From Microbacterium sp. NC79 (GTDB taxonomy: Bacteria; Actinomycetota; Actinomycetes; Actinomycetales; Microbacteriaceae): DNA of 64,000 nt. Each line of letters opens with the position of its first letter. The first letter of the stretch is position 1. This document shows positions 16,451 through 25,146 of this stretch, piece by piece. The translations under genes and the position numbers were made by a program. Where the stretch lies: contig NZ_JAHQYI010000003.1 of the NCBI RefSeq assembly GCF_019061125.1, forward strand, positions 1 through 64,000, read 5' to 3'. A model generated the notes under the pieces. That model made no database searches, was not told the origin of the DNA, and saw nothing but the letters and a program-made list of their open reading frames with translations.

Positions 16451-17728
16451 ATGAGCACGGAGCGTCCCGAGGAACACCTCAACGACGGAGTCGACAGCGA
16501 TGATCGCGTTGAACTCGTCAGCGACGGAGAGAATATCCTCATCGTCGGATCTGATCGAGGCATCGTGGAGCGAGCTCTGGACGCCTACGGTCTTGTGAAG
16601 CACGCCAGCGAGGTGAGCCTCGAGAGGCTCTCGCAGATGATCCAGACGGGTGCTTCGATCGCGCAAGAAACGACGAAGGTGGCTGGCGAGTTCGGCATGT
16701 GGCTCAAGGTCACGCCTGAGTCCGCCAAGGCGATCCAGGACGCCGGCCTGATCGACACGGGCGTGAAAGGCGTGAAGTATGCCATGGTCGGCGTGCCGGG
16801 GAAAGTGCAGTCCTGGGTGTCGGTGGAGACCGGCGTTGGTGCAGCGCTCACCAACCCGGCCGTGCTCGCCGGTGCCGCGGGGGTCCTCGCTCAGGCCGCG
16901 CGGCAGCAGGAGGCCGCCCAGCTCAAGGCGTTGCTCGAATCGATCGACGGCAAGCTCGACGAGGCGCTCCGCAACCAGCGTGACCAGCTCCTGGGCGACC
17001 TCGAAGGCATCGAGGATGAGCTGCGCGAGGCCTTCACCATCCGCGATCGTGAAGGCCGCGCGGACGAGATCGCCTGGTCGAAGGTCCAGGGCGAGTCGTC
17101 GGCGATCAAGAAGACGCTGAGGAAAGCGCTGCGCAGGCTCGACGGGCTGGCCGAAGACCTAGAGAGCCAGAAGAAGCTCAAGGACATATCTGTGCGCATC
17201 CCGGCAGCGCAGGGCGAGGCCGAGTGCTGGCTGTCGGTCGTCGCGCGCTGCCTCCAACTCCAGGACCAGATGGCCGTGCTCGAGCTCGATCGAGTCCTCG
17301 AGATCGACCCCGGCAACGTGAACAACCGCCGCTTGTCCCTTGAGGAGTTCAGGGATACTCACCGGGCCCAGGTGCTCGCGACCGCGTCGGAGCTCGTGGC
17401 GCGCATGGACGCGGCTGCGACGCGAGCCGACAGGCAGGGGCTCCTGCACAAGGACAAAGCACCCGCGGTCGTGCAGGCGATCGACGGCACCAAGAAGTCG
17501 ATCGCCGAACTGGTGAAATCGATCGGCGTGGAGCTGGCGCTCGACGCGATCCGGAGCACCGACTGGAAAGAAGCGCTCAAGAGCAAGGAGCACCTGAAGG
17601 CGGCCGGCAAGGAAGCGGGAATCACGGCGCTGAAGGGCCTCGGCGCGGTAGCGGTTACCGTAGTGGCCGTCGTCGTGTCCAAGGACAAGGTGGGAGACCT
17701 CCTCAGCGGCAAAGGATCGTCTGTTTGA
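16451..17728 (+). CDS. Uncharacterised helical protein with C-terminal hydrophobic segment
   Basis: A 425-residue protein of unknown function. Residues ~130-250 are strongly helical and probably coiled-coil (LKALLESIDGKLDEALRNQ, then charged repeats to ~245). Near the C terminus a hydrophobic stretch (LKGLGAVAVTVVAVVVSK) could be a membrane segment or amphipathic pore helix, followed by a short basic tail. The ATG at 16451 is preferred over 16421 because it begins the acidic conserved-looking N terminus. It is the first intact gene of the island and is closed by a hairpin. A membrane-acting abortive-infection or toxin role is possible, but no family is recognised. Confidence 0.6.
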   Translation: MSTERPEEHLNDGVDSDDRVELVSDGENILIVGSDRGIVERALDAYGLVKHASEVSLERLSQMIQTGASIAQETTKVAGEFGMWLKVTPESAKAIQDAGLIDTGVKGVKYAMVGVPGKVQSWVSVETGVGAALTNPAVLAGAAGVLAQAARQQEAAQLKALLESIDGKLDEALRNQRDQLLGDLEGIEDELREAFTIRDREGRADEIAWSKVQGESSAIKKTLRKALRRLDGLAEDLESQKKLKDISVRIPAAQGEAECWLSVVARCLQLQDQMAVLELDRVLEIDPGNVNNRRLSLEEFRDTHRAQVLATASELVARMDAAATRADRQGLLHKDKAPAVVQAIDGTKKSIAELVKSIGVELALDAIRSTDWKEALKSKEHLKAAGKEAGITALKGLGAVAVTVVAVVVSKDKVGDLLSGKGSSV

Positions 17729-17757
17729 GCGTCAGGCCGTGGTCTCCGGCCTGACGC
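17729..17757 (+). terminator. Hairpin directly after the 16451 gene
   Basis: Perfect ten-base stem GCGTCAGGCC / GGCCTGACGC with a nine-base loop begins one base after the stop codon. There is no clear U-tract, so termination is inferred from position. Confidence 0.55.
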
Positions 17758-17910
17758 GAGGGTCGCGCCGAGACGCCGGGGCGTCAGCAACAGCCGGAGT
17801 GCAGAGAGCGCGGGCCTGCGCACCGGCCAGCAGCGGAAGTGATATGGGCCGAGCACTTATCGCTTCCTATCGAAAACGTTGATGAGTACCTTCTCTCAAG
17901 TCAGCCTTCG

Positions 17911-18066
17911 GTGCGCGCCGTGCGCGAGATCCGGCAGTTCCGCGGGCAGAGGCAAGAGGCCCTGGCCGAGCAGCCCGGGATCACCCCGCGGTACGTCGCC
18001 GGCATCGAGCGGAACCTCGCACTGGACTCGATCGAAGCGTTGGCGGCGCAGTTCGGGTCAGCGCAG
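17911..18066 (+). pseudogene. XRE-type helix-turn-helix remnant
   Basis: About fifty codons read VREIRQFRGQRQEALAEQPG and then ITPRYVAGIERNLALDSIE, a recognisable Cro/CI-type helix-turn-helix. No complete protein is formed: the sequence before and after is unlike the family and the conserved Asn-Pro-Thr of the last helix is lost. The remainder of 17758-18163 shows nothing else. Probably the residue of a control gene of a lost system. Confidence 0.5.
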
Positions 18067-18163
18067 CGTCGTTGCTCCTGCGAACCGAGTGAGTTCGCAC
18101 AACGACCGCTACCGATGGCTGCGGAAAGTCATCTTTTCCGGCGATGCGCGTCGAGGAAGAATG

Positions 18164-18706
18164 CTATCGCGCCACCACGGAAGCCTGACGGCGACCTGCC
18201 ACGTCATCCAGTGCGCGGACGTACTGACTAACGATCTTGATGGCTTTCTGCACGGTCGCCTCGGAGCACGTCACCTGGTCGCCGTCCGTGTGCGCTCCTA
18301 ACTTCCTCTCGAAATCGGCTAGAAGCGAGAGCTGTTTGGGGAGGCTCTTTCTCTGCAGATGAGTGATTCGACCGCCTCCGTGGGCGATCGCATTGCGCAG
18401 ATCGACGACCAGGTCGAAATCCTGGGAGACGCTCTGCCCGGACAGAGCGACGCCGAACGTGCTCAACCACTTGCGTCGCTCGGACCAGCTCTGGCGCAGT
18501 TGGGTGCCCACGAGATCTGCCACGGCGCGCTCGAAGGTCGTCGTGTCGCTGAGGTGACGCGAGGAGAGCTCTTCGAGAAGTTCGTCGACGTAGACTTCGA
18601 CGATCGAACTGACGCGCAGAATCGCGTATTCGGGCTCCGCGGTCGAGTCCGCGTCCGCGATTCCGATCAGCGCCCGCTCCGCGAACTCGCTAAGCACCGG
18701 AGGCAT
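18164..18706 (-). CDS. HEPN-domain protein paired with a reverse transcriptase (putative RNase effector)
   Basis: A 180-residue helical protein with the HEPN RNase motif Rx4H at residues 104-109 (DLRNAIAHG). N-terminal helices YAILRVSSIVEVYVDELLEE resemble the MAE_28990/RiboL-PSP-like HEPN group. The start lies 17 bases inside the end of the upstream reverse-transcriptase gene, so the two are coupled. In abortive-infection RTs of the AbiA type a HEPN domain is fused to the RT; here it is a separate gene. The proposed role is cleavage of RNA on infection. The motif is seen; the role is inferred. Confidence 0.7.
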   Translation of the reverse strand: MPPVLSEFAERALIGIADADSTAEPEYAILRVSSIVEVYVDELLEELSSRHLSDTTTFERAVADLVGTQLRQSWSERRKWLSTFGVALSGQSVSQDFDLVVDLRNAIAHGGGRITHLQRKSLPKQLSLLADFERKLGAHTDGDQVTCSEATVQKAIKIVSQYVRALDDVAGRRQASVVAR

Positions 18707-20189
18707 CGGCTTTGCTTCCCCACTCGTGCGCTGCCTTGAACAACGGTGACGCGCCGATGATCGACTTCGTCAAGCTGGTGCTATGCGATGCGCCTGAGCG
18801 CCCGAGCGCCGCGGCCAGTCCAGGTCTGGTGATCCGGGTCGCGCGACCGAAGAGGTCCCCGAGGTCATGTTCTGGTAGCGAACCCCAACCCGCCAGAACC
18901 CAGGCTGCTTCGGCTCGCACGATCTCGTGCTCGTCCTTGAGCTGTGCGATGACCCAGTCCCGCAAGGCGGTCCACTCGGCAGAATCGTCGACAAGCGATG
19001 CCTCTGCTGCGCTCAGGAGCCAGATCTTCGCCCAAGGGCTCTGGCGTTCCATCGCCGCCAGTTCAGCCAGCGACTTCAGATTCTTAGCGGCTTCGTCGCT
19101 TCGCTTGCTGAAGTAGGCGATGATGCTGCTGAGCTTGAGCGGATCTATCCAGACCATCTGAGTCAGGGCGTCATCGCTGATTCGTGTGCTCGCCGGGCCG
19201 AGCGATCGGATGGCTTTGGAGATCAGCCGGGGAGGGAAGCTCGAATCCCTTGGCTCGGCGGTCCAATCCTGGAGGAGCCGGCGAAACGCTTCGTGCAGCG
19301 CCTCGTGCTCGGTCGGTTCGATCTCGATCTCGCCCGGCTCGCCGTACCAGTCCATCACGTCGTCGAAGACGGTGAGGTCAGTCATCGCTTCTTTGAAGTA
19401 TCTGTCCACCAGGGCCTGCAATGCATCTTCGTCCTCACGGAGGGTTGACGCGAGTCTCACGGTGGTTTTTTCGGACGACAGCACGAGCCCGATCGACCGA
19501 GCGGCCTCAGCGGCGTGTTCGATGATCCGATGCGCTTCGCCCCAGGACTGCGCGAGGACGCGGAAGTCATCGGCGAAGCGCGCCAGCTCGTACCCTTGCC
19601 GAAGCAGTTCTCGTTCCAGTATCCCGAGGTAGACGTCGCCGAGCAGGTCGCTTGACGAAGTCATCTGGGGCAGCCCCCGAGCGAAGCTGAAGGCCTCTCC
19701 GAGAAGATCGATGATCGCCTCGGCGGTCGGTCGGTCGAGCGTTTGCACGAGCAGCTCGCGCTTGAGCACTTGATGGTCCACGTATTCGTACATGGATGCG
19801 ATGTCGATGGACACGACGTACTTCGGAGAAGCGTCGTCCTGGGGGAGTCCGAACTTGCTGAACGCGGCCCAGTTCTCCGTGCCTCGCGACTCTGGCGGCA
19901 ATGCGGGACGCAGACGGTCCACCAAAGCGTCAAACAGCGCGCGGTCACGCCCTGACAGCACGGTCACGGGACGTGGGCCAAACCCTTTCCGGGGCATGCT
20001 GAAGGTAGCGGAGGAGACCCGCGTTCCAGAAGAGAAATCGGTGCTAATCGACCTCGCGAGATTGCTTGTCGTTTCGGCGAGTGCCCGTTCTGAGATCAGC
20101 ACGGGGAGTCTATCCAAGCTCTTGGTCGTCACCTGAGCGGCTGCTTCACGCAACTTGAGGCTCTTCAGCAAGTCGGGGCTCAGTTTCAT
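18690..20189 (-). CDS. Reverse transcriptase of the abortive-infection / unknown-group type, with HEAT-like C terminus
   Basis: A 499-residue protein. RT motifs appear in order: SIDIASMYEYVDH (motif A, Asp near residue 129), GLPQMTSSSD (motif B, ~172), ARFADDFRVL (motif C, FADD at ~205) and IGLVLSSEKTTV (D/E, ~233-243). The FADD box has both catalytic Asp residues. From ~300 on it is all-helical with a HEAT-like unit (DEHEIVRAEAAWVLAGWG). No group II intron maturase domain and no RNA element typical of retrons is seen, which favours a defence RT. ATG 20189 has GAGGGAG five bases upstream and is preferred over 20213. It forms an operon with the HEPN gene. Confidence 0.82.
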   Translation of the reverse strand: MKLSPDLLKSLKLREAAAQVTTKSLDRLPVLISERALAETTSNLARSISTDFSSGTRVSSATFSMPRKGFGPRPVTVLSGRDRALFDALVDRLRPALPPESRGTENWAAFSKFGLPQDDASPKYVVSIDIASMYEYVDHQVLKRELLVQTLDRPTAEAIIDLLGEAFSFARGLPQMTSSSDLLGDVYLGILERELLRQGYELARFADDFRVLAQSWGEAHRIIEHAAEAARSIGLVLSSEKTTVRLASTLREDEDALQALVDRYFKEAMTDLTVFDDVMDWYGEPGEIEIEPTEHEALHEAFRRLLQDWTAEPRDSSFPPRLISKAIRSLGPASTRISDDALTQMVWIDPLKLSSIIAYFSKRSDEAAKNLKSLAELAAMERQSPWAKIWLLSAAEASLVDDSAEWTALRDWVIAQLKDEHEIVRAEAAWVLAGWGSLPEHDLGDLFGRATRITRPGLAAALGRSGASHSTSLTKSIIGASPLFKAAHEWGSKADASGA

Positions 20190-20238
20190 TCGTACTCCCT
20201 CATAGGAAGACATTGCGCTCGGGCGGGGGATGCCAGCG

Positions 20239-20505
20239 CTATGAAGCGCGGTGCTTAACCACTTCGAGTACCGCCGTGGTCTCTTTCTGACTCAGCATAC
20301 GTATGCCCAAGCCTGCCAGATTCTGACGGCCGAGCCAGTCAAGCGCCCAAGCCCGAGACCAGAAGTCGGTACCGCTGTGCTCAGAGAGCGCGAGCGTTGT
20401 ATTCCGCGACCGCCCCATCGACATCAGCAGGACTTCGCTGGCTCGCGAAACGCTTAGCTCGAGCGTCAGGGCATAGGCGGGGCGATCTAGCGACTTCGGT
20501 CCCAT
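20239..20505 (-). CDS. Small hypothetical protein upstream of the reverse transcriptase
   Basis: An 88-residue frame on the same strand, ending 49 bases before the RT start. Sequence features are plain: a predicted helix-rich chain with DFWSRAWALDWLGRQN in the middle. No family is recognised. It may be a third member of the RT-HEPN operon or a chance frame. Its beginning abuts the broken methyltransferase remnant at 20551, which argues for caution. Confidence 0.35.
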   Translation of the reverse strand: MGPKSLDRPAYALTLELSVSRASEVLLMSMGRSRNTTLALSEHSGTDFWSRAWALDWLGRQNLAGLGIRMLSQKETTAVLEVVKHRAS

Positions 20506-20550
20506 CTTCGCGCGCTTGGTGTAACCGCGCTCGTCGACGCCTCGCAGGAT

Positions 20551-20955
20551 GTGCCATCCTGGCGGACGAACGCTGCAGCGCTCGGTGTCGATGCCGTTCT
20601 TGTGACGCCGACCTGCGCGGATCCGCTGTATCGGCGCTCTGTGCGCGTCTCCATGGGCACGGTGTTCCAGGTGCCGTGGACGCGGATTCCGGAGTGGCCA
20701 GCGGGCATCGACGAGCTCAAGGACGCTGGCTACGTTGTCGCCGGCATGACGCTAGGGGAGGGAGCGATCACCCTCGACGAGCTGGTTGCTGAGGATCACG
20801 AGAAGCTCGCGCTGGTGTTCGGCACCGAAGGCGACGGCATCACGCCAGCAACCGACCGCCTGCTCGATCGCCGCGTGACCATTCCCATGATGGGTGGGGT
20901 CGATTCGCTGAACGTCGCGGCGGCGACGGCGGTGACGTTCTACGCGACGAGCTAG
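20551..20955 (+). pseudogene. C-terminal fragment of a SpoU/TrmH-type RNA 2'-O-methyltransferase
   Basis: The fragment contains NAAALGVDAVLVTPTCADPL, VFGTEGDGI (SpoU motif 2) and PMMGGVDSLNVAAA (motif 3), all typical of the knotted SPOUT fold. A complete enzyme is about 260 residues; here only the last ~130 remain and the N-terminal RNA-binding half is missing. Just before the fragment the expected NVGAIFRN segment is scrambled. It is probably a host-type gene cut when the neighbouring island genes arrived. Confidence 0.75.
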
Positions 20956-21204
20956 CACCCCCGTGGTGCTGTCGGCCTGAATTGAACGGGTCGCACCCCT
21001 GTCCTGACGGGAGCGCGGGGTCTGACGGGTTTCTGCCGCCTGAAAAGTGCAATGTCCGAGTCTGCGGCTACTGTGATGCGGAAGCGGCTCACTTCGCGCT
21101 CGGACTTGGGATGATTCTTTCGGCCGCCATCCCGGTCGGCTCGTGATGAGCCAGTAAACTCGCAGGCGGACGGCATCTGCCGACCGTGCAAACGAAGAGG
21201 GACA

Positions 21205-21864
21205 ATGGCAGTGCTGTCGGATGACGAACGACTCATCAAGTCGCGTCAACGAGTGAAAGCTCACGGAGAGGTATTTACTCCTCGTCAGATGGTGGACCAG
21301 ATGCTGGACCTCGTGAGCCTAGAGCTCGAGTCCGGGCCAGGCTTCGTAGACAAAACCTTCCTTGAACCGGCCGCCGGTGACGGCAATTTCCTGGTTGCCA
21401 TCCTTCAGCGCAAGCTGCGCGCGATCGAGAAGACCATCCAGCCAGAAGAGTGGGTCACTGAATCGCTCTTCGCGCTCGCCTCCATCTACGCAGTGGAGTT
21501 CCTCGAGGACAACCACGCAGCTGCACAGGCAACCTTGCTGAGTGAGTTCGCCGCATTCCACAAGCGTGCTGGCAACGCCTGTGGCGCTCAGACGAACCTG
21601 TATCGGTCAGCGCGCACGCTCATTGAGTCCAACATCATCTGCGGGAACACGTTGACCGGCCTCGACGTACGCGGTGAAGAGATCCAGTTCTCATGGTGGC
21701 ATCGCGTTCCCAACGAAGCCGGCATGGTTCAGCGCGAGCCGTTCACGTTTGCCTCCCTGCGTGAGGGTGCCGGCGGAAACGGCATGTTCGATTTCACTAC
21801 CTACGAGACCTACGCCGTGTGTCGCATCGACCACGTCTACGATGAAGTGAGGGCCGATGGCTAA
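21205..21864 (+). CDS. N6-adenine DNA methylase, SAM-binding half only (Eco57I-like N-terminal module)
   Basis: A 219-residue protein with methylase motif X (EVFTPRQMVDQML, ~22-34), motif I (FLEPAAGDGNFLVAIL, 52-67) and the acidic motif II (YAVEFLEDN, ~95-103), then ESNIICGNTL, which in complete Eco57I-like enzymes precedes the catalytic NPPY. Here the chain stops about where NPPY is expected (ends in VYDEVRADG), so it lacks the catalytic motif. It overlaps the next gene by eight bases. The NPPY-bearing half is encoded at 25147, on the other side of a helicase gene. Confidence 0.78.
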   Translation: MAVLSDDERLIKSRQRVKAHGEVFTPRQMVDQMLDLVSLELESGPGFVDKTFLEPAAGDGNFLVAILQRKLRAIEKTIQPEEWVTESLFALASIYAVEFLEDNHAAAQATLLSEFAAFHKRAGNACGAQTNLYRSARTLIESNIICGNTLTGLDVRGEEIQFSWWHRVPNEAGMVQREPFTFASLREGAGGNGMFDFTTYETYAVCRIDHVYDEVRADG

Positions 21865-24800
21865 TCCCGAGATCAGCACCTTCCGCGAGGTCGTGCCGGT
21901 CGTCTACTCGTGGACGACTCCGGACATCCCCAAGTATGCGGGCTGGGAGAAGATCGGCTATACCGAGCAGGAGGGCGGTGCTGACGCACGCATCGCCCAG
22001 CAGGCCTCACAGCTGGGGATCGCCAAGCAGAAGCTCTGGTCTCAGCGCGCGTACTTTACGTCCGAGTCTGGCGGTGCCTTCACCGACAGAGAGTTCCATG
22101 CGTATCTCAAGCAGGTCGGTGTAGAGCGCGAGCTCTCGCCGCGGACCGAGTGGCACCGTTTCAACGACATGCCGATGACCTCCAAGCAGTACTTTCTCGA
22201 TTTCGCCAGTCAAGATGGTGCCGATCTCCAGCGCGGCGGTGTCGAGGATTACGAGCTTCGTCCGGAACAGCAGGCAGCAGTCCAGCAGGCTCTGACGGCC
22301 TACGCAGCTGGCTATTCCGAGGTGCTCTGGAACGCCAAGCCTCGATTCGGTAAGACCCTGACGACGTACGACCTCATGCGTCAGCTTGATGCCACCAAGG
22401 TTCTCATCGTCACGAACAGGCCGGCGATCGCCAACTCGTGGTTCGACGACTTCACCCGCTTCATAGGCCACCAGACTTCGTATGTCTTCGTTTCAGACTC
22501 GGCCTCGCTCGCCGGCCGGGCTGCCATGTCACGCGACCAGTGGGCTGGCTATGCCCGCGAGCATTCCGAAGACGATCCCCGCATCATCGAGTTTTTGTCA
22601 CTGCAAGATCTCAAGGGCTCGCAGTACTTCGGCGGCGTCCACAAGAAGCTGAAGCACATCGCTGAGTATGAGTGGGACCTGCTTGTGATCGACGAAGCCC
22701 ATGAGGGCATCGACACCACGAAGACCGATGTCGCGTTCGACAAAATCAAGCGCAAGCAGACTCTTCATCTCTCTGGCACGCCGTTCAAAGCACTGGCCTC
22801 AGGCAAGTTCGACGGCGAACAGATCTTCAACTGGACGTACGAAGATGAGCAGCAGGCCCGTGTTGACTGGTCAGACGCGACCAGAGAGAACCCCTACTCA
22901 GCACTCCCGACACTCAACATGCTCACCTATCAGGTGTCGCGGATGATCAGCGCACGTCTGGCTGAAGGCGTTGCGCTGGCAGAAGACGAAGCCAACATCG
23001 ACTACGCCTTTGACCTGGGCGAGTTCTTCGCTACCAAAGAGAACGGTGTTTTTGAGCATCGCGATGACATCGTGAAGTTCCTTGACTGCCTGGTGTCGAA
23101 CGAGAAGTACCCCTTCTCGACGCCGGAGCTGCGTGACGAAGTCCGGCACTCCTTCTGGCTACTCAACCGTGTTGCCTCTGCCAAGGCGCTGGAGAAGCTC
23201 CTCAAACAGCACGACGTATTCAAGGACTACACGATCGTCCTGGCTGCAGGTGACGGTCGCAGTGAAGACGACTCCGACACGGTGATCTCCGCCAAGTCCC
23301 TCGACAAGGTGCGCTCTGCCATCGCCGAGGCGGAGAAGACCGGAGGGAAGACCATCACGCTGTCGGTGGGCCAGCTCACCACCGGTGTCACTGTCCCTGA
23401 GTGGACTGCAGTGCTGATGCTCTCGAACCTGTCGTCGCCTTCCCAGTACATGCAGGCGGCCTTCCGTGCGCAGAACCCGCACACCTTCATCCGAGGTGAG
23501 CAGATGCTGCAAAAGAAGAACGCCTACATATTCGACTTCGCCCCAGAACGCACGCTAACGATCGTTGACGAGTTCGCCAACAATCTGGGGCCGAATCCGT
23601 CGGGCAACGCTGACTTACGACGCGAGAACATCCGGCGTCTGCTCAACTTCTTCCCCATCATCGGGGAGGACTCCGAAGGCCACATGGTGGAACTCGATGC
23701 CGCACAGGTGCTCACCTTCCCCCAGGTATTCAAGGCGAAGGAGGTCGTACGCCGCGGCTTCCTGTCCAACCTGCTGTTTGCCAACGTGTCTGGCATCTTC
23801 CGCTACTCCGAGCACGTGAAGACGATTCTGGAGAAGCTGCCCGAGGCGAAGCAAGGCAAGCTCAAGACGGGTACGACGATCACCATCGAGGAGCCGACGC
23901 CGGTCACTGACAAGGACGGCAACGTCAAGGTCGACGTCGAGACCGTGATCAATCCCAAGGTCGCTGGACTCGGGGCACCCGTCTGGGGTGTCGAGGAGAT
24001 CCCCGAGATTTCTCTTGAGACACCGGTGAACACCGTGGCCAAGTATCTTGCAGCCCTCGTGACGCAGAAGGCGCACGAGACGCGCGAGAAGCTCAAGGAA
24101 GAGTACAACCTCACCGCGGCCCAGGTCACACGCGACGTGAAGCGCACCGAGGACACCGTCACTGCTGCTGTAGAGCGCGCCTTCGTTGAACAGAACATCG
24201 CGCAGAAGCACCTCGAGGACGAGCTCGAGACCGCAACAACTGATGAGGAAGTTGCCGCTGTCGCTGAGAAAAAGGCCAAGCAGGACAAGAGCTTTGCCGC
24301 TGACATCGCTGTGATTCTTCAGGGCGCAACTGACGCGATCGCCACTGAGGTGGTGACCCGCGAGGAGACCAAGAAGGAACAGAAGCGCGCCAACACCGCC
24401 ATGGATGACGCTCGCTCCCACCTGCGAGGCTTCGCGCGGACCATCCCGCTGTTCCTCATGGCGTACGGCACACCGAGCATCAAGCTGTCGAACTTCGACG
24501 ACCACACACCCGACGATGTCTTCGAAGAGATCACAGGGATCACGGAAGCAGAGTTCCGCATCCTGCGTGACGGTCAGGATGTCACCGAAGATGACGGCAC
24601 TGTCACTCGTATCCCTGGCATGTTCGACGAGGCGGTCTTCGATCAGTCAGTTCAAGAGTTCCTGATCAAGAAGGCTGAGCTTGCTGACTACTTTGACGAC
24701 GCGCTCACCGAAGACATCTTCGCTTACATCCCGAGGCAGAAGTCTTCGCTCGTATTCACGCCCCAGCCTGTCGTGAAGCAGATGGTTGACATCATCGAAA

Positions 24801-25144
24801 AGGAGAGCCCCGGGATCTTCGAGGACTCGACGAGGACCTTTGCCGATCTCTTCTCGACCGCCGGTCTCTTCCTCATGGAGTACGTGCGCCGGCTTGACCA
24901 CGGCCTCGCGACACAGATCCCGGATCCCGACGAGCGCCTCCGGCACATCCTCACCCAGCAGGTCTACGAGATGAGCCACAACCAGATCCTCCACGACATC
25001 AGTATTGAAGCTGTCTCCGGTGGCGTTGAGGAACGCAAACGCTGGATGGATGAGTCTGGTCACTACCGCGTCGGCAACCTTGCCGGCATGACATCAGCTG
25101 AGCGCGAAGAGATGCTCAACGACATGCTCCAGGAAGGCAACTGA
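21857..25144 (+). CDS. GIY-YIG-like / DEAD-DEAH helicase protein with a degenerate methylase module
   Basis: A 1095-residue multidomain protein, probably the restriction and translocation component. The N terminus (PVVYSWTTPDIPKYAGWEKI, ~14-33) resembles a GIY-YIG/T5orf172 nuclease. Superfamily 2 helicase motifs follow: NAKPRFGKT (Walker A, ~159-167), LLVIDEAHEG (DEAH, ~275-284), HLSGTP (~304) and SQYMQAAFRAQ (motif VI). A charged coiled-coil region covers ~730-880. The last ~150 residues again look like the SAM-binding half of a methylase: motif X FTPQPVVKQMV near 966, then FADLFSTAGLFLMEYVRRL near 994, where motif I has lost its GxG. It overlaps the upstream gene by eight bases and is followed after two bases by the NPPY gene. 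Confidence 0.8.
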   Translation: MANPEISTFREVVPVVYSWTTPDIPKYAGWEKIGYTEQEGGADARIAQQASQLGIAKQKLWSQRAYFTSESGGAFTDREFHAYLKQVGVERELSPRTEWHRFNDMPMTSKQYFLDFASQDGADLQRGGVEDYELRPEQQAAVQQALTAYAAGYSEVLWNAKPRFGKTLTTYDLMRQLDATKVLIVTNRPAIANSWFDDFTRFIGHQTSYVFVSDSASLAGRAAMSRDQWAGYAREHSEDDPRIIEFLSLQDLKGSQYFGGVHKKLKHIAEYEWDLLVIDEAHEGIDTTKTDVAFDKIKRKQTLHLSGTPFKALASGKFDGEQIFNWTYEDEQQARVDWSDATRENPYSALPTLNMLTYQVSRMISARLAEGVALAEDEANIDYAFDLGEFFATKENGVFEHRDDIVKFLDCLVSNEKYPFSTPELRDEVRHSFWLLNRVASAKALEKLLKQHDVFKDYTIVLAAGDGRSEDDSDTVISAKSLDKVRSAIAEAEKTGGKTITLSVGQLTTGVTVPEWTAVLMLSNLSSPSQYMQAAFRAQNPHTFIRGEQMLQKKNAYIFDFAPERTLTIVDEFANNLGPNPSGNADLRRENIRRLLNFFPIIGEDSEGHMVELDAAQVLTFPQVFKAKEVVRRGFLSNLLFANVSGIFRYSEHVKTILEKLPEAKQGKLKTGTTITIEEPTPVTDKDGNVKVDVETVINPKVAGLGAPVWGVEEIPEISLETPVNTVAKYLAALVTQKAHETREKLKEEYNLTAAQVTRDVKRTEDTVTAAVERAFVEQNIAQKHLEDELETATTDEEVAAVAEKKAKQDKSFAADIAVILQGATDAIATEVVTREETKKEQKRANTAMDDARSHLRGFARTIPLFLMAYGTPSIKLSNFDDHTPDDVFEEITGITEAEFRILRDGQDVTEDDGTVTRIPGMFDEAVFDQSVQEFLIKKAELADYFDDALTEDIFAYIPRQKSSLVFTPQPVVKQMVDIIEKESPGIFEDSTRTFADLFSTAGLFLMEYVRRLDHGLATQIPDPDERLRHILTQQVYEMSHNQILHDISIEAVSGGVEERKRWMDESGHYRVGNLAGMTSAEREEMLNDMLQEGN

Positions 25145-25146
25145 CC

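Noticed and set aside
18690..20189. A retron or group II intron
   Set aside because: No structured non-coding RNA element or maturase domain is visible, and the partner gene is HEPN.
20956..21204. A terminal inverted repeat of an insertion sequence near 21020-21120
   Set aside because: Some wording resembles transposon ends, but no second end and no transposase frame could be found.
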